Part shown: piece after piece, positions 31,674 to 33,413 of the stretch
Layout of the letters: every line of letters starts with the position of its first letter
Position numbering within the stretch: the stretch's first letter is position 1
Origin: Rhizobiaceae bacterium
GTDB lineage: Bacteria; Pseudomonadota; Alphaproteobacteria; Rhizobiales; Rhizobiaceae
Direction of reading: 5' to 3'
Length of the DNA stretch: 33,413 bases
Assembly: GCA_027483885.1 (NCBI GenBank)
Contig: JAIXTO010000247.1
Coordinates: forward strand, 1 to 33,413
The notes under the pieces: model-generated
The model's database searches: none
What the model was told of the DNA's origin: nothing
What the model saw: the letters and a program-made list of their open reading frames with translations, nothing else
Made by a program: the position numbers and the translations under genes

Positions 31674-32735
31674 TTGACACTGGACAGGCGGAGCGAGCGC
31701 AAAATCGGCATCAAGGATATTTCCCGCGAGGCCGGGGTGGCGCTGAGCACCGTCTCGCATGTGCTGAATGGAACAGCGCCCATCTCTCAGGAGGTGCGGG
31801 GGCGGGTGCTGGAAGTGGCGCGCCGGCTCGGTTATCTGGCCAAGCGCCAGCAGAAGGGGGCTATTGCCTCGCTGACGACGCTTTATCTCGCAGTGCCCCC
31901 CGGCAACCTGCCGCATAACGACATCAATCTCGTTTCCTGGACGCTGCTGACGGCGCTGTCGCGCGAATGCGAACGGCGCGGCATCCGGATCGTCGCCCAT
32001 GCCGGGTCGCCGGAGTTGAATGCTGCCGAGATTATTGCCGGCGCGCGCGCCGTTTCGGCCGAAGGCGTGGCGCTGGTCTTTGATGACAATCCAAAACTTT
32101 TGCGCGCCCTTGCGGCTGCTGATCTCGCCGTGGTGCTGCTGAACGGCGAGGACCCGACGATGAGCGTCGATACGGTGGCGCCTGCCAACCGCTACGGCGC
32201 GCGCCTTGCCACCGAATGGCTGCTGGCGCAGGGGCACCGGCGCATCCTGCATCTCACCTGGCAGGGCCGCTCGACGATCATGCGCCGCGTCGACGGCTTT
32301 CACGATGCCTATGCCGAGCGCGACCTGCCGCGGGAGCTTGGCGAGGTTCTGTATGCGGGTGGCTACGAGCCCGATCAGGCCCGTCAGGCCTTGCGCAATT
32401 TTGTCACCGAGCGGGGCGGGCTGGATGGCTTTACCGCCGTCTTCTGTGCCGCCGACAATCTGGCCATCGGCGCGCTGATGGAACTGCAGGCGCAGGGTTT
32501 TGCCATCCCAAAGGATATCGCAGTTGTCGGCTTTGACGGGGTGGCGCCCGGTGCGCTCACGGTGCCATCGCTGACGACGGTGCGTGTGCCTCTCGATGCG
32601 CTGGCCGCATCGACGGTGCAGATTCTGGAAAACCGGCTTTCGGTGCTTGGAACCGATCATCCCGCCTGCCGCATCGAACTGGGCTGCCAGCTGATCGAGC
32701 GGGAAAGCGGCGGCATTTCGGCTTCCTCGCGATAA
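31674..32735 (+). CDS. LacI-family transcriptional regulator
   Basis: A 353-residue regulator. The helix-turn-helix at about 13-33 (IKDISREAGVALSTVSHVLNG) is followed by the hinge (VARRLGYLAKRQQ) and a periplasmic-binding-protein-like sensor domain containing VVGFDGVAPGALTVPSLTTVRVPL. It starts at TTG 31674 with GGAG 9 bases upstream; no ATG or GTG is available before the helix-turn-helix. Last gene of the GH28-GH38-PHP operon and directly upstream of the second binding-protein gene. It probably responds to an oligosaccharide or sugar from this locus and controls both promoters. Confidence 0.9.
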   Translation: MTLDRRSERKIGIKDISREAGVALSTVSHVLNGTAPISQEVRGRVLEVARRLGYLAKRQQKGAIASLTTLYLAVPPGNLPHNDINLVSWTLLTALSRECERRGIRIVAHAGSPELNAAEIIAGARAVSAEGVALVFDDNPKLLRALAAADLAVVLLNGEDPTMSVDTVAPANRYGARLATEWLLAQGHRRILHLTWQGRSTIMRRVDGFHDAYAERDLPRELGEVLYAGGYEPDQARQALRNFVTERGGLDGFTAVFCAADNLAIGALMELQAQGFAIPKDIAVVGFDGVAPGALTVPSLTTVRVPLDALAASTVQILENRLSVLGTDHPACRIELGCQLIERESGGISASSR

Positions 32736-32738
32736 ACG

Positions 32739-32785
32739 TGAAAATATTTTTTAACTTGATTTTTGTCCGACGATACAAGATCGTC
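32739..32785 (+). promoter_or_regulatory. Candidate promoter and operator elements of the second binding-protein gene
   Basis: TGAAAATATTTT (32739-32750) directly precedes a weak -35, TTAACT (32751-32756), with 17 bp to TACAAG (32774-32779). A second element, GACGAT-ACAAG-ATCGTC (32769-32785), is a perfect 6-bp inverted repeat over the -10. The TGAAAATAT motif also occurs upstream of the GH28 gene, suggesting shared control. Confidence 0.35.
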
Positions 32786-32857
32786 CACTCATGCGCTTAA
32801 TCCGGGGTAAATGGAGGATAAAGCGTGTCAATTTTGCTGATCTGGGAGGATGGCACA

Positions 32858-33413
32858 ATGTTTCATAAAAATATTTGCACGAAGTATGCCGTGATGCTGT
32901 TGGCGACATGTCTTGCTGGTTCGGCCTTTGCCTTCCAGGAATCGCCGATGCTCACCGAGCAGGTGAAGGCCGGAAAGCTGCCGCCGGTAGACCAGCGCCT
33001 GCCGGAAAAGCCCACCGTTATCAAGGCTGTCGAAGTGGGCCAGTATGGCGGCACATGGCAGCGCGGCTTCAAGGGGCCGGGCGACCGCTGGGGGCCGACC
33101 AAGCTCATGGAAGAACGCGTGGTGAAGTGGTCGCAGAACGCCGATGGCAAGCTCGATCTCATACCCGGCTACATCTCGTCCTATTCGGTGAGCGAGGATT
33201 CGCGCGAATTCACCTTCACGCTTCTGAAGGGTCTGAAATGGTCCGACGGTCAGCCGGTGACGACCGAAGACGTCGAGTTCTGGTACAATGACGTCTTCCT
33301 CAACCGCGATCTGCTGAAGGCCGTCGATCAGACGCTGGCACCCGGCGGCAAGCCGATGAAGCTTGAAGTCGTCGACAAGCAGACCTTCAAGGTGAAGTTC
33401 GACGAGCCTTACG
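32858..33413 (+). CDS. Oligopeptide-type ABC transporter substrate-binding protein (5' part only)
   Basis: The first 185 codons of a family 5 periplasmic binding protein, cut by the right edge. A Sec signal peptide ends in LAGSAFA-FQ at residue 25; LLATC is not a proper lipobox. The mature part (GKLPPVDQRLPEKPTVIKAVEVGQYGGTW, with the family segment LKGLKWSDGQPVTTEDVEFWYNDV) is clearly related to the binding protein at 11101-13050. That suggests the same long, sugar-type subgroup. GGGAGG lies 8 bases before ATG 32858. It probably begins the importer operon of the GH28/GH38 glycan locus, with permeases and ATPase beyond the window. Confidence 0.9.
   Translation, partial: MFHKNICTKYAVMLLATCLAGSAFAFQESPMLTEQVKAGKLPPVDQRLPEKPTVIKAVEVGQYGGTWQRGFKGPGDRWGPTKLMEERVVKWSQNADGKLDLIPGYISSYSVSEDSREFTFTLLKGLKWSDGQPVTTEDVEFWYNDVFLNRDLLKAVDQTLAPGGKPMKLEVVDKQTFKVKFDEPY

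Noticed and set aside
32858-32932. Lipoprotein signal at LLATC in the second binding protein
   Set aside because: Thr before the Cys does not fit the lipobox, and a normal AFA cleavage site follows.
1-33413. tRNA, rRNA, CRISPR, insertion sequences or phage genes
   Set aside because: No supporting repeats, transposase motifs or RNA gene signatures were seen; the additional open frames overlapping the listed genes are shadow frames in GC-rich coding DNA.

Overview
The window is GC-rich, densely packed DNA of alphaproteobacterial type, most like Rhizobiaceae (Agrobacterium/Rhizobium/Sinorhizobium). That placement is inferred from the phn gene order with a hexapeptide transferase between phnL and phnC, the oligopeptide-type transporters next to sugar genes, and the many accessory catabolic operons. 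No rRNA, tRNA, insertion sequence or CRISPR array was seen. No gene-free stretch exceeds about 215 bp.

Layout. (1) 1-6085, minus strand: a carbon-phosphorus lyase operon, phnG-H-I-J-K-L, then a hexapeptide transferase, then phnC cut by the left edge. Most junctions overlap or nearly touch. The divergent regulator phnF (6086-6808) shares a promoter region with a PhoB-type box, an inverted-repeat operator and a forward promoter. (2) 6984-7535: a gluconokinase-like gene. (3) 7562-20336: a sugar or sugar-acid locus. Leftward it carries an RraA-like aldolase, a FadR-type GntR regulator, an SMP-30 lactonase and a DHDPS-family aldolase/dehydratase. Rightward it carries an oligopeptide-type ABC importer (binding protein, two permeases, fused double ATPase), two enolase-superfamily dehydratase-like proteins and an aldose 1-epimerase. 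Together these fit uptake of a sugar or sugar acid, lactone opening, dehydration to a 2-keto-3-deoxy acid, then cleavage or further dehydration. (4) 20337-25783: a compact cluster with an SsuD-like flavin monooxygenase, a gamma-glutamyltransferase-family protein, a GntR regulator, an NTF2/SnoaL-like protein and a cytosine-deaminase-like amidohydrolase. Two near-identical operator palindromes lie in its two divergent promoter regions. (5) 25784-33413: a glycan locus with a GH28 protein, a GH38 alpha-mannosidase, a CehA/McbA-type PHP metallohydrolase, a LacI regulator and the start of a second oligopeptide-type binding protein, cut by the right edge. The enzymes lack signal peptides, so they probably act in the cytoplasm on imported oligosaccharides.

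The least explained parts are region 4, a possible catabolic pathway whose amidohydrolase appears to lack the usual catalytic acids, and region 5, a possible uptake and degradation system for a mannose-containing plant or microbial glycan. Function names for regions 3 to 5 come from family recognition by eye; substrates are inference.
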